The notes beneath the pieces were generated by a model that worked only from the letters and a program-made list of their open reading frames with translations, was not told the origin of the DNA and did no database searches. A stretch of DNA of 64,000 nucleotides, taken from positions 869,001 to 933,000 of the forward strand of contig CAHIKZ030005576.1 of NCBI GenBank assembly GCA_903632075.3, written 5' to 3'. The stretch is from Acanthosepion pharaonis. Taxonomy: Eukaryota > Mollusca > Cephalopoda > Sepiida > Sepiidae. Positions 45,590 to 57,985 of the stretch are shown in pieces; the first letter of the stretch is position 1, and each line of letters opens with the position of its first letter. The position numbers and the translations under genes are program-made.

Positions 45590-45778
45590 TACCTAAATGG
45601 ATTAGTTCATGGTTCTGAAAAGACACAGGATAATCCCTTCAGAAGCTGAGCATTAAAATTTTTCAGCCTGAAATTTTGGGATGAGGAGTCATGATTTACA
45701 TTCAGACAATTCACCCACTAACAAAGATGAGGATAATAGTCCAAGTGTAAATAATGTAATTAAAATAATAATAATACT
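45590..45778 (+). mobile_element. Family C SINE tail, degraded
   Basis: ACAAAGATGAGGATAATAGT then CCAAGTGTAAATAATG at 45720-45758; preceding sequence is weakly similar to the copy at 34105. Confidence 0.4.
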
Positions 45779-46585
45779 GATTCCTTTGTAACATCACTGC
45801 ATTCCTTTTGGGACTACAATAGTTAAAAAGTAGTGATTATCTAAAAGATAAGTTTTATAGTTAGTTCAGAAGAAGCATTTCATGAAAGTGTTATGCATCA
45901 AAATCATTTCAGCTATGAAAAACCCCCCCAAAATAGTGAATAAGCTCATTCTTTCTGAGATGTTTCTAGAACAGAACAAAGTAATCTGATAGAACCCATC
46001 CTGTTTAGAATAGTCCAAATTTGCCTTTTTTCTGTACTGCTTACTCTACCAAGGCTAAAGTGTCTAGTCTGCCCTAATATTTCATTGATAAGTAGAAGTT
46101 TCATGCTTTTTCCAAAGGGCCTTAATCAGAAGTGAATGCAAACAGCCTTTATTAGATTTTGAACTCTGCTTGCTGATTCCATTTTTTCATGCTGATAACC
46201 ATTGTACTGTTTTACTCTTTTGCAATAGGCTAATTTTAAAACACTATGTAATTATTAAAAAAACCCAAAAAACCTAACCTATCAGTTTGTAGAAATAGAC
46301 AGTTCTAATATTTGTTCAATCAAATGAACTTATTCTTTGTGCTACTGATATACATCTTCAAGGAAAGAGAGAGGTCTCTCTTTTACAGAACAAGCTCTCT
46401 TTCATAATGGATGATGTACCTTTTAAGAAGACTAAAATGGATAAGGATATTGTGTAGTAACAAGGTCAGCATCACAAAGTACAAGTTCAAACAAATCTTG
46501 GAATTTTAATGACTTTAATAAAAGTTATAGACAGCAGATGATTATGCTGAGCAACAATGGCATTTTAATGTTTGAATATTAGATG

Positions 46586-46737
46586 AAGGTTGGCTGAAAA
46601 GTTCACAGGCTGACTAAGATATAAATTTAAGTAGACACATCAGTTGGTAGACTAAAAGACCTACAAGTGTACCTACCAACTAGTGTGTCTACTTACATTT
46701 ATATCTTGGTCAGCCTATGAACTTTCTAGCTGACCCT
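46586..46737. repeat. MITE-like foldback with GCTGAAAAGTT ends
   Basis: Arms 46586-46652 and 46669-46737 pair over about 65 bases: AAGGTTGGCTGAAAAGTTCA, GGCTGACTAAGATATAAATT, AAGTAGACACAT, AGTTGGTAG against complements. The loop is 16 bases. Confidence 0.8.
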
Positions 46738-46739
46738 TA

Positions 46740-47935
46740 TATATTCACTTGTAAACTTTAGTACTACAGATTTTACAAGTACAAAGATTTTTTACCTCTT
46801 TTGAAATAGGCACTTTTCATATTGTTGATAACAAAAATTATAAATATCTGGAAGGAATTTTTTTTCTTGCATTGAACCATATCTTCAAATGTACACATAT
46901 ATTTGTAGTTGTAGAATACAGCTTCATTTAGTTCTTTTTTTTTTTCATGTGTGTAAGTCCATTACTGTTTAGTACCCATTTATTTATAATAATGGGACAT
47001 TTTGATTGAGCACTAAAAGGTTATTTCTTTTAGTTAAAAATCTGTAAATGTCATCTAATTTCAGAATAAATCAGAACAAGACTCTTCCACTTATAATTCT
47101 TTAAATCCAATGTTGGTTCCGACACTAAAATTTTCCATTTGTTGCTTAATTTTTGGAAGGTACTGTCTCAACAGACAAATCTTTCCTTGAGCAATCAATA
47201 GCCAGGGATCATGACTTACCTTTGGCTGCTCTTCTTTTAACAAAATTGGTTTTCACTTTGCTGATTCATTGCAATCAACTTACAAATGACCTTTGTATTG
47301 ATTTCTCTGATCTGATGGAAATATTACTGATAAATGCCATTTAAAGATAAGTATTATAGCATCTCAGATTGGACAGTTCAGTCAGGCTTTGTCTGAGCAC
47401 AAAACAGTTTCATGTTACTTATGCCTGGGTTTTGATTGTCTTTTAGTCAATATGCATTAATAAGTATATCCTACAATATTGAAGTATATAAACACAATAC
47501 GCAAAAATGATAAACTCAATGTTTTTTTTTTCCTGATAGTTAATAAATATGAATTATTTCATTAGCTTGTGTCTAAATTGATAAGCAAAGACCATCAAGA
47601 TATGTATAGTAATATTGAAATTAGTATTAATTTGGTAGAGATTTTACAAGACTAGTCTGAGCCTAGTTATTCTATCTAATTGGCTACTCATTCTTTTTTA
47701 AAAAAATTATTTAATAAGGTTTATTTAGTTTGGCACAAGGTTAATCATTTTCAGAGTTAACTGAAGAAAGTGGTTAAACATTTTTATCATGTGATCCATT
47801 TATTTTTGACAGAAAACATTATGAAATGTGTGTTTAACAAGGTTTATCTAAAGTTGTGGAAAAATAATATTAAGTAGTAGTTGTGAAAATTTTACACCTT
47901 TCCTCTTTTAATTTTGTTTTCTTTCTTACTTTGTC
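46740..47935. other. No gene seen
   Basis: AT-rich single-copy-looking intron sequence. Confidence 0.5.
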
Positions 47936-47939
47936 CTGG

Positions 47940-48110
47940 GTATGATGATAAACTACATCTGGCAGCAAAGCCTCTGATCAGGATATTGGAAGTTTTGAGT
48001 AGCATGGAACCACCTCTTAATTGCTGTTGTTCCAAGGTCCACCCTAACCTGGGGTGGTAGCACCTGTTAGGGTCTCAGTTATAAGCAAATAGTGAACCCA
48101 TAAATAAAAA
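47940..48110 (-). repeat. Dispersed repeat E, minus strand, decayed copy
   Basis: Minus strand: ACCCTAACAGGTGCTACCAC, GTTAGGGTGGACCTTGG, TCCTGATCAGAGGCTTTGC, ATGTAGTTTATCATCATACC. It aligns with 15516-15684, with CpG sites mostly converted to TG/CA. Confidence 0.55.
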
Positions 48111-48231
48111 TCAACAGAACATTTTTATAGCAAAATTACCAACAATACATTTTATGATGTACAAAATATATATCTAAAAAAAAAATACCCATACTCTAAA
48201 AGCATAAAATTATGTAAAAAATATTAAGCTT

Positions 48232-48295
48232 TCAGCATTAAATAGCCCATAGAGGTTGATATGCTGCCAAACAAAATCAACTAACCAAACAACCA
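48232..48295 (+). repeat. Repeat D (CAGCATTAAATARCCCAT motif)
   Basis: CAGCATTAAATAGCCCATAG then AGGTTGATATGCTGCCAAAC. Inverted CAGCAT/ATGCTG can form a stem. Other copies are at 48540, 62131 and 62241. Confidence 0.55.
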
Positions 48296-48539
48296 ACATT
48301 AAAGAACTCTTTCATGGCATTAGTCCATATAATATTCTACAATTTCTGAAAGAAATCAAACTGTATTGCAAAATATAACTACAACCTAAAATATACATAT
48401 CACTACCTCTAGTAATCATGTCCATATAAACATATATACACACAAAAGCTGAGTGTCATCTACCATGTATTCAATTGTGAAAGCAGAATAATGTATATTA
48501 TACTTTTATTACTTCAAAGCTCCTAAGAGAAGTAAATTT

Positions 48540-48760
48540 CAGCATTAAATGATCCATAAGGAGTTGACATGCTGTTAAACAACCAAATCAATCAATGTCT
48601 TTTCCTTGTGATCAAAATGAAACAGTCCATTACTTAATGAGGTATTGACAATGCATTTCTTTCTTTTTATCACTGAAACCAAGTAGCATCTCTGTTTTTT
48701 CCATCTTTTGATGTGACCAAAATGGAATAGTCTGCTATTTATGAGTCATTGGCAGGGTGT
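48540..48760 (+). repeat. Repeat D copy followed by a two-unit tandem
   Basis: CAGCATTAAATGATCCATAA with GGAGTTGACATGCTGTTAAA, then a unit near 48603 (CCTTGTGATCAAAATGAAAC) repeated near 48710 (TTGATGTGACCAAAATGGAA). Confidence 0.45.
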
Positions 48761-49734
48761 GATGTATTTACATGCTAACGAACAAACTAAGGGAGGACAA
48801 GCAAAATTATAATATATTTAATAATTATGCATATACAGTGACACACAAAAGTATTAAACATATAGGACTATTTAAGAAAATAATAAATTCTATTATTGCT
48901 ACTGATCTTAAACTTGATCTGAATATAATAATAGTTAGGATATACTATGTATAAGTGGAAATAAAGAATTGTAACTTTACTGTACTAGTATCAAAATACT
49001 ATTTTTATTTGCCTATAAAAAAAAATACAGACATCACTTTGGCACTGATAGAACCCCAATTATCTGTAGCCAGAGTAATAAGTATAATAGCTCAGCTCTA
49101 AGGGACTATCCACCTGTCCATTGCACTCAGATGAGTAGGGTCAGGATTAATCTTTGATGCTTGAGGCATTCAACAGGGGAAGTGCCATGGATAGCTTGAG
49201 CAAGTTTTTGAACTACTCCCACTTTGTGTTGATTCTACCCTTGTGCAAAAGTAGAAAAATATCCCTGTGTCTAATGCTCTGAACTTACAGATGGGGTGGG
49301 ATGAGGGTGGTCAGATACTGAAATATTCATTTATACAAACAATAAAGGATGAATTTTTTTTCCTCTCTTTATGCCCTCTCTCACAAAAGTTCCCTTGTAA
49401 GATATGGGTGTGTCTTATCAACTGCCATATATTGTTATATAGATATGGTACTTGGATGTAATAGCTTTATAAGAATGTAAACCTGATATCAGGCCTGGTG
49501 TTGATTTCAATTGCTAAAAATTGCTCATTTTCTTTATTATCAATATTAAAGCAATGGGAGGACGAGCAATAAATACAGTAGCAATAGATTTTATCATTGC
49601 ATCATGTTTCTCCTTTTTAACAGCAATAGCTTCCATTTCTGTTGTATTCTCTCTACCTACATCCATATTGATAGTTGCCAGCCTTATATATGTTGGCCTG
49701 ATGTGATATAGTACTTTCGCAATTGTATTTACTG

Positions 49735-50030
49735 TTCTAGGACCCACCATGCCATATAAATAGGGTCAACTCATTCTCATTCTCTTCATATTCCATTGGT
49801 AAGGAGGAAGTTCTACTCAGACAGCTTCTTCCCCAGAACTGTCACTTTATGGTGCAGATTCTCAAGAGGATGCTTCCTTGACTACTGCAATCCAAATCTC
49901 TTTAAATCTAGGATCAACTGTTATATATCCTACATATCTTCATAATGTGCATCTCTTCCTCCTCCCTTACAATAACCTCCTATAATAATACTCTGACTTG
50001 AATGGGCCTTGTATTGTATGAAAAAATAAA
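49735..50030 (+). mobile_element. LINE 3' end (C-terminus plus 3' UTR)
   Basis: FYSDSFFPRTVTLWCRFSRG with CFLDYCNPNLFKSRINCY is readable at about 49808-49920, the SFFPRTA.LWNSLP..CFP..YNL..FK..VN..L ending of jockey-like LINEs. It is followed by GGGCCTTGTATTGTATG and AAAAAATAAAA. Confidence 0.7.
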
Positions 50031-51359
50031 AATATTGCATACTATTATTCTGCTTGTTTGTATGCATGGCACTTACTCTACTCTGATCTTAGATTGAAAA
50101 GAATGTCTGCCTGACTCTCTTCTCTTCTGGACTGGAATCATTTCTGCTTTCTGGCTGAGAAACCTACATCATAATATTAAATGTGAAGCAATTGGTTGGG
50201 GAACTAAGATATTTCCGCAGCTGGGCGACGGTAAATAAAAAGAAAACCAGGTAAAAAGGGAGAGGGGGTTGAGAAGGAAGGGTTTCAGATGAAACAAAGA
50301 AACAGGTTTGTTGACTGAATATAAAGAGACAATTAATGACAGATTGTAAAGTAGATAAATATGGAAAGGGTTAAAAAAAAATGTAATACATTCAAATTCT
50401 TCATGGTGAGATAGAGCAAAAGAAATACACAAGAGAGGACACAGCAGAAAATATGTACATTCCTTTTTTGTATATGAAATTAATTCATGTTTGTATAATG
50501 TTTAAATAAAAACAAGGATGGACAAGGAAGATTGGGAGGAGTAAGGGAGAGAATGAGAAAATGCAAGTAAAGGTATAACAAAGACATGAGATTAATGGAT
50601 AACCTGAGAATTTTGAACCTGGAGAATTTTTATGGATTCAACTTGTTCAAATAATTAGAATTAAATGCTAGTATAGTGGATGGGAAATCATGTACCAAGG
50701 TTTTAATTTGTGCAGTTTGTTGGTTACATTGAGCAAAAGTACCCTGTAAATTATACATCTTAAAGACTAGCAAACATTGAAAATAACAAATGTAATAATG
50801 GGATTCATATGGTTGATCAGTGAAAAAATAACATTTTATTCAGATTTAATATTTGCTTTGCATTTTCTTTTCCTCTTTTAAATTGTGTCATTATGTGTAA
50901 GAATTTTCAAGTCTTAACACATTTGATTGGCTTCAGCTTGTTTCTTTAAAACCGTTTGCCTAAAACTTTGATTTATAAAGAAACAAAAAAGATTATCTTT
51001 TTTGTGAGGTCCAGCCATCTTAGTTGTAATTACAACCTACCGCAGGAAAACAATCTGCCTTTTTAGTCATGTATTGAAAGATACATGATCACCTAAGCGT
51101 GTATCACGCATGGCACATAACTGACTGACTTTTGTAATTGAAAATAGCAAGGCATAACATTTTTCTTTATAATATGAACTGTTTTCTTACATTAATAACT
51201 CAGTTGAGTTTTAATTTTTCATACAAAATGCACAGGTTGAACAAAATACTTTAATCTTTAAATCCAAGCATTCATATTTAAGCTTTTTTTTAAAATTAGA
51301 AATTAGCTGTGTGGCCACTTTAATTTATCAATTTAAGTAAACCTTATTTAATCTATACC

Positions 51360-51769
51360 AAGGGATCCCAGCTTTTTTTATGTCATTACCCACCTTCACA
51401 TGGAAAAATTTTCCACTGCCCACCTGTATAGTAAATATTCAAAAGCATGCCAAAATTGTTTGGTAAAAATTTGTTACTGGTTCATAAACTGACTGATGTA
51501 AAAAAAAAATAAAAATAATAATACCAAAGGAAGGTAACAAATAACACTGACTTATATGGTGGCTGCTGTTACGAAAACAAACTTGACCATTGAAAAATAT
51601 ATATATAATTTAACTTTATGGTCATGTTGACAAAAAATTCAACAATTCAAACAAATTTAATACACAAAATTCTAGATCACCCACCATTTTCTGTTCAGTT
51701 TATTATCACCTACCCAACAGTTGAAATTACCCACCAGTGGGCAATATCACTCAGGTTGGGAAGTCCTGG
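51360..51769. mobile_element. Non-autonomous hAT-like element
   Basis: Ends AAGGGATCCCAGCTTTTTTT (left) and GGTTGGGAAGTCCTGG (right) are imperfect inverted repeats of the CAGGGGTTCCCAACC type. Just inside are ACCCACCTTCACATGG and ACCCACCAGTGGGC. Flanking octamers (TCTATACC at 51352-51359 and GTCTACAA/TCTACAAC around 51770-51777) could be a decayed 8-bp duplication. The open frame at 51618-51821 is part of the element and not a gene. Confidence 0.5.
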
Positions 51770-51891
51770 TCTACAACATGCAAAATTACTTGGAATGGTA
51801 ACTTCTATTTTAACAATATAAAAATAAATAATGATAAAAGTGATCATTTTAAATGAAAATTGTTCAATACTAAGAAAATAAGTTATGCCTT

Positions 51892-52500
51892 TTGTTATCT
51901 TCTACTATGTGCCATGTCCCTTCAGGACGTGGGGGATCATGGCTCTTCACAATTTCCTGTCTCTTTTGCTCCTTAGCAGCATTTTTCCCTCCTGCTTCCC
52001 CTTTCCCCGTTCTACTATCCATTCACACAAGCTTGTCAGTTAAGTGGCCTTCTGCCCTCCTCTCTCTTTTACTCTTGATATGTCCTGTGAGGATTAAGTT
52101 TTCCAAGCCCTCCTTCCTTATTGTGTCCAAGAAATTTCAGCTATCTCTTTTTGATTCATTATGTGTTCTTTTTTGTTACCATTTTCTTTAAGGCTTCTTT
52201 GTTTACTCATTCCATCTATGGAATTCTTGGTATCCTTCTGTAAAACCATATTTCTGTTACCTCCAGTTTTTTGGGGTTTTTTTTCATCTGTAAAGAGATT
52301 ATCCAGCATTCACTGCCATACAAGAGGACTGGTATCACATAACAATTTAGCTATCTTTGTTTCTCCAAAAGTTTTCCTGTTTTTTAGTATTTTGCTTAGC
52401 TTTTAGAATGCAACTTTCAATAATCCAATGTACATTTGGATTTCAGTGTTGAAGTTTTCATCCTCTGTTAAAATACTTCCCAGATATTTAGACTTCTCTT
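51892..52500 (-). mobile_element. LINE C-terminal RT fragment, second LINE family
   Basis: Minus strand: KYLGSILTEDENFNTEIQMY (about 52490-52430), KLSKILKNRKTFGETK, CDTSPLVWQ in place of the usual VLLYG.E.W, RNMVLQKDTKNSIDG, NQKEIAEISW, then VKERGG and finally RAMIPHVLKGHGT near 51920. This is the well-known C-terminal layout (FKYLGS...KRKLKFLGHI...LWRTMI.HVLKGHGT) of LINE reverse transcriptases common in molluscs. Frame breaks throughout. Confidence 0.7.
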
Positions 52501-53744
52501 AAGTTTGTTTAACTATCCAGATAGTTAAATAAGTGTGTACAGAGATGTATTAGAAGAAAATTACCAAATTAACCCAGGTGAAATTATACCATTGCCTTAT
52601 TTAGACAGACGTAGAAATAAAGAATCTTGAAGGTTACTGGTGGGTCATCTATTTTACAGCCTTAGCAGGCACCAAGCTATGAATTTTTCTTCTTTCCTAT
52701 CTACACATATCCACTACTCCAGAATCTTTGAAAAGATTGAATATTAGGCTGTAAATTGTTAAAGATAGCTACGTCCTAGCAGAAAAAAAAATACTTTGAA
52801 TCACTAACTAGAACATCTGTTGCTTATCTGTATTTGTGATTTGATCCTGTTTAAATTTTTATTATGATTTTACTATATTTGATAAAGTTATCTTAAGTGA
52901 TAACTTGCAAACATGATTTTTGATAGAGGTTTTCTTTGTTTTGATATAAAAAAAAAAAAAATTTGGTGTCAATGTGTCCTTCTTTAATAGAATATGCCAA
53001 GGAACCAGTTTCCTTTTTATAATCTATATTATATTTTTGGTTAAAATATTTTAGGAATAAGAAAGTTGAATATATTTAAACTATTAAATGCTAAAAGAAA
53101 CTAGCAATCGTGTATTATACTGAATATGAACAGCTGCTTCAAGTATTAAATTTCTGGCAAAGTTTAACTTTCAAGCTCACAATAAAATGATATGTTGAAA
53201 GGACTTTTAGTCCCTTGATACTGCTATTACTGTATACACATTTGATTCCCTCAGCAATGTTTGTTTTTAAAAAGCAATGATTAGAATTTGAATAAAACCC
53301 AAACATATGAAAGTGGATTTATATATTTTCTTTATTCTTTAAGAATTGACAACAAAAATATTAAACAATATTTGCTTTTTAGATTGAATAAAAAATCTTT
53401 TCATAGTTATTTATAAAATAATAAATAAGGCATTTTAGTTGGTTTACATATTTTGTATTTTTTTAAATAAATTTTTTAATAAAAGAATTTCTTTTTAAAT
53501 TTATTTCTTTTATAAAAATGGTAAATAATAAATATCATATTGTACTTGGTTCACATACTTTTACAATCTTGTAAATAACACTAGTGAGGGAGTTGAAAGT
53601 ATATACAATAATAGCTGTGTCAAGGGAATAACCATGCTTTTGACACACTGTATTTTATAGGCACAAAGGTTAAACATTCCCCAAATGATTGATTATATTG
53701 CTTATATTTACTAATACTATTTAATTTTGTATATGGGGAGAGGA

Positions 53745-54735
53745 AGATTGTGCAAACCTCCAAATGTTCTTTTCCATTGAAGAGTATTGTATGTAAACAT
53801 GGGTTTTAGGTGTGAACCATGGAGAGGATTGAGGTTTCACCTGGTATTTCTAAGAAGTGATAAAAGCGTCCATGCAAGCTTTGACCCAAAAAGAAACCTC
53901 ATTGGCACAATTTTTAATTGGGTGTTTAAAGACGTCAGTTGAAGGGGCATCACAGAGAAAATCACAGCATGTTAGTAATGAAAAGAGGTCTTGTGGATAG
54001 AGGGTTCCCATTTAATAGAGGATTAGAATCAAATATCAATAGCTACCATAGTGATCAGAATTACCAAGAGAGCAGTGTTGCAAAGCTCAGCAAGAACAAG
54101 GAAAGGAGGTAAAAAAAAAAAAAATCAAGTTGAGAAGCATGTTACTCAGTTTTGCAAGAGAAATGAGTAGGGAAGTCCACAATTTGATTAAGGGATTGGG
54201 CAATGGAAAAACTTAATGTCTAAGCACTGGCAACATCAATACCTTTTTTAGAATGTTTAAGCTACATGTCATGGTAAGTTAAAGTCACTGAAGTCAAAGA
54301 TGTTTGCAGATGGATGGAGAGAAAGTACCTTTTCTATACTGTCAGCAATTATGCTTAATATACTGCAGTCCTGGGAAAATGGGGAGTAATAAAGCAAAAA
54401 GAGATAGTGAACAGTGTTTAGTAATGAAAGATGGAAGCATATGAAGGAGTCATTTGGGGCCTTGAGAGACGATTCCCTTGGCCATTGGAAGATTATCCTG
54501 GATGTAAGCACTAAGGCCATGTATGTAAATGCTGGAACCTTTTTGGCAAAGGGCAAGATAGCCTGGAACCAAGAATTCTTTGCTAGCAATGGAAGAATTT
54601 AAGTTAGTTTCATAGAGGGCAAAGATATCCGGAGAGAGGGGTAGATAGGTAGTTTTATTGTTTACTTGTTTCTGAGAGAGAGAGAGAATTGTCGCTATCT
54701 GTTGTCAATGGTAATACAATCTAGCCAGGGCATAT
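53745..54735 (-). mobile_element. LINE endonuclease-domain relic (jockey/CR1-like)
   Basis: Minus strand, shifting frames: PDIFALYETNLNSSIASKEF with VPGYLAL (about 54640-54560), QKGSSIYIHGLSAYIQDNLP, then the frame 54589-54269 with SPFSQDCSILSIIADSIEK and SLHPSANIFDFSDFNLP (54340-54270). Next come LSFSIAQSLNQIVDFPTHF, GNSDH near 54055, and VSFWVKACMDAFITS then YQVKPQSSPWF near 53850. The ET.L, GDFN-like and SDH motifs are in the order of apurinic-type LINE endonucleases; the GDFN glycine is now Ser. Probably the same family as 25921-27598, of which that copy keeps the other half. Confidence 0.75.
54269..54589 (-). pseudogene. Endonuclease-domain open frame within the LINE 53745-54735
   Basis: A 106-residue frame carrying LNTVHYLFLLYYSPFSQD, the helix DSIEKVLSLHPSA and the active-site strand NIFDFSDFNLP. 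In live elements the D of GDFN belongs to the nicking active site. The opposite-strand frame at 54414-54602 is only its shadow. Confidence 0.6.
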
Positions 54736-54799
54736 TAACCCCAAATGTAATGATGACCTTGATTCACTGAAGTCAATATATTGATAATAATGAAAATGC

Positions 54800-55072
54800 T
54801 TCATAGATTATATTCAATAACAATTTAAGAAAAAAATGAGTGAACAATGTAATCTATAAAGTAATTTTAGAAATTATTTATCATATTTGTTGGCATACAA
54901 GACCTAATTTTTACTTCCAACATTAAAATAATGACAAGGATTCATATACAAAATTTGTAGACGACATTCAATAACAATTTTAGAAAAAATGTTAGTGGAC
55001 ACTGATTCATCTATAAAGTAATTTTAGAAATGTTTTACTATATTTGTTGGTATATAAGACCTAATTTTTTTC
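54800..55072 (+). repeat. Two-unit tandem repeat, period about 153
   Basis: TTCAATAACAATTTAAGAAA, ATCTATAAAGTAATTTTAGA and ATATTTGTTGGCATACAAGA with CCTAATTTTT recur about 153 bases later as TTCAATAACAATTTTAGAAA, ATCTATAAAGTAATTTTAGA and TATTTGTTGGTATATAAGAC. Confidence 0.7.
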
Positions 55073-55079
55073 CCACAAA

Positions 55080-57335
55080 TGTTAGAATTTTATAAATTTG
55101 TAATAAATGCACAAAAACTGTTCTAGTAACATTTGATGTTTTATCAAACAATTTTTCCCTTAATATTTCTTGCTGAAGTGTGTGTGTGTGTGTGTCTTAT
55201 ATACCATTAAATACCATATCTGTTTTGTCTCTTTAATAAAGAGTTGGATTTATATTTCTAACATATCATATACATTTTTGTGTTTTTGTATGGTGAATGT
55301 TTGAACAAATGACAGTATGAATGGTGTGAAATTGAATGTAAAATTAAATCCAAGAACCATTTTGTTTTTAAGAATCATATAATCAGTGAATATGAGTATT
55401 GTAGTTAAAAAGTTCTTGGAATATTGTTGGATGGAATTTTGGGAAAGTTTCATTAAATTTGTAACAACTTAAATTAATATATGATTATGCTTGATAGTCA
55501 CTAGGAAATTAAACAGATTGAAAAAAATAAAACTATATTAAGTTTACATTTTGAAACATTAAAAAAAATATTTTTTTTTTTAAAACGTTTTATGTCCATA
55601 TTTCCAAGTATGTTCTGGTTGGTCATTGAACTGATTTATTTATTTGTTTTGATATTATGAAAATGAATTTAGTTGTATTTTGGTTCATCACTGGGGTCCC
55701 ATATTTATGATGATACAGACTTAATTTCTCAGTGATGTTAAAATTCTTATGCTTCATTTTTGTCTTGTAATCTAATTCTTAATTTTGAGTCAAATTTTTT
55801 TTCTCTTCACTATGGAGCACATTTACACTTTTTTTCACTTCACTATGGAGCACATTTACATTTTGGGAAAAAATAAGCTTTGTTTGCCAAACAATCTCAA
55901 CCAACAATTTTTTTTTTTTTTTTTTTAAATACTAAAATTCACCCAATGTGAATTCCTACTGGTACAACCATTGACAGCTTCCAAATAGTTTTGGTTACCC
56001 AGTTTCACTCATAAGGCTTGGGTCAATCTGTGGTATTGTTTTCAGGCAATATCCAACTGTGCCATATACTGGTATTACTCCCCCAGGCCAATAACATCAA
56101 GAAATCATCTTCCTGCCAAATTGATCATGTTGAAATTTGAACCTGGGTTTGATAGAAAGTGAATATTCAGTCATGTGTGATCAAACTTAAGATTTTTATG
56201 CTTGAGAAACCTCCTTATACTTGTACATATTCAGTATAAATCATCAGTAACATAGACAATAAATTCTCAATGTTATTTTTGGTATGTCTTTTGCTGTTTC
56301 TGTATTCAATCCCCTGAAAATGATTAGAGAATAAAATATTTTAAGTTATAGTCACAACAAAAAATATTGGAGAGCTCAGATAAACTAAATTTGTAAATGA
56401 TTATTCAAAGTCCACACCACACTTACTTTAAAGTTTTTTTGAATAATCAATAAAACCAGTGCTAATGTAAAAAAATTATAGTAATTTTAGCCTTTGTTTT
56501 TTGTACTTGTAACATTTATTCACTTCTGATCTCTTCATTGTTCAATAATGTTTTGATCATTTAATGACCTTTCACCATACCTCTATTTATTAATAGTATT
56601 GTTGGATAAATATTTACAACTGTTACTTGTTATGAATTGGTTCAGGGTTACATCATTCCATATCAAATTTCACAGTTCAGTTATCACTGCTTTGTCAAAC
56701 TCAAGTCATATAATTGATTTTTAAAAACTTAATAACCAATAATAAAAATTTCTTATAACATGATAAATATTGAGAAAGAAGATGTGTGTTGTCAATTGCA
56801 AAATCTATAAAATAAATTTGTGGTAAGCATTGTCTGTTGTTGAAAAGATTAAACATGTTTTAATTAACCAGAATAAGAACATTTAGCCTACTGTAATTAT
56901 TGTCTTGAACACCAGATAAATATGTCTATCTGAAAGCATTTTCTTTATGCGTCATCTTATGGCTTTTGTGTATTCCAAATTGTATATTTTGGGTTTACTT
57001 TGATTACATTCAAATTTCAAGAAACACAGTAGTAATATTTGTTTGCTGTTTATAAATTTGAGTTTATGTACTGGAGCAGCAGTGTAATAAATTCTTAAGA
57101 GAAATTTAAGAACTATTGTTAGAATCTTGTAAATAAAATGTATTGGTTATGTTTGGAAAATTGATGTCTAAAAGCCAAAAGAATGAATGTGTCACACAAA
57201 TGTTTCCACTTTGTCATTAATTTTCTTGGTATATAAAAATTGGTTATTCTTACAAACTTGAATATGTGGCAAAGAGTCTTCTAGATATTTAATATTAATT
57301 AACTTATTCTTATTTTCCTTTATTTTCTACCTTGC
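55080..57335. other. No gene seen apart from a short tandem duplication
   Basis: AT-rich. A decayed family B SINE piece may be at 55680-55745, and a GT-run at 55177-55194. Confidence 0.5.
55804..55860 (+). repeat. Short tandem duplication, period 31
   Basis: CTTCACTATGGAGCACATTT at 55805 and again at 55836. Confidence 0.75.
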
Positions 57336-57339
57336 ATAT

Positions 57340-57723
57340 TTTGTTTGTTGCTAGGAAATCTAAGAAAACCAAAGAGTGTGTACAAATCTCAAAACAAGTT
57401 GTAACCAAACTGCAAACTCGCTCTGATTCTCTAACCAGAATGCCATTCATTTTGGGATGATGTTCATTGCTTAACAATTGGCATAAGAATGGAAAAACTT
57501 GCATTGCCTGATTCTGTCAAATGTTGGAAACCAATTTCAAAGGAACTGACAGGTCTTGCAATCTGCTATTGGTCACTTAGGGTAAGCAGTCATGTTCTTC
57601 ATGCCTTGTCTATAATATGTATTCAGTGATATGGAAAGAGATATTCATTCCATTCTTTGTCTCGTGTGTAGGTTGGGCTCGAAGAGTAGTATATAATTTA
57701 TCATTTACTTTCTCTCTATCTAT

Positions 57724-57761
<38 letters not shown>

Positions 57762-57985
57762 CCGCATTCTGATTGCAGGGGTTGATGCCCTGGATCTGCT
57801 GGATGAGATTGGTCATCCTTACGACATATGATCACTTCTAATGTTTCTTTCTTGTAACCATGGATAACATGTCCTTGCTAAAGGCCTCCAGCTCATTCCT
57901 GAACATTAAGTATGTGGCTATCCTTAGGTTGCTATGATTGGCAGTTAGTGCAATGAGCATGACATGCATTTTCATTTCTTGTATT
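57340..57985 (-). pseudogene. Coding-like relic of unknown origin, minus strand
   Basis: Minus strand open pieces: IALTANHSNLRIATYLMFRN with ELEAFSKDMLSMVT (about 57960-57860), TNLIQQIQGINPCNQNAAF (57812-57757), then after the (TA)n array KIDREKVNDKLYTTLRAQPT, and FPFLCQLLSNEHHPKMNGIL with VRESERVCSLVTTCFEICTH (57495-57380). Composition is unlike the random AT-rich flanks and the pieces are in a row with few stops. I do not recognise the family. A decayed transposable-element protein is the likeliest reading. Confidence 0.3.
57726..57756. repeat. (TA)n microsatellite in a coding-like stretch
   Basis: About 15 units. It sits inside a minus-strand open frame (57610-57816) reading MTNLIQQIQGINPCNQNAAF before and KIDREKVNDKLY after the array. 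Confidence 0.85.

Noticed and set aside
52161..52406. Plus-strand frames 51892-52191 and 52161-52406
   Set aside because: Antisense shadows of the LINE fragment on the minus strand.
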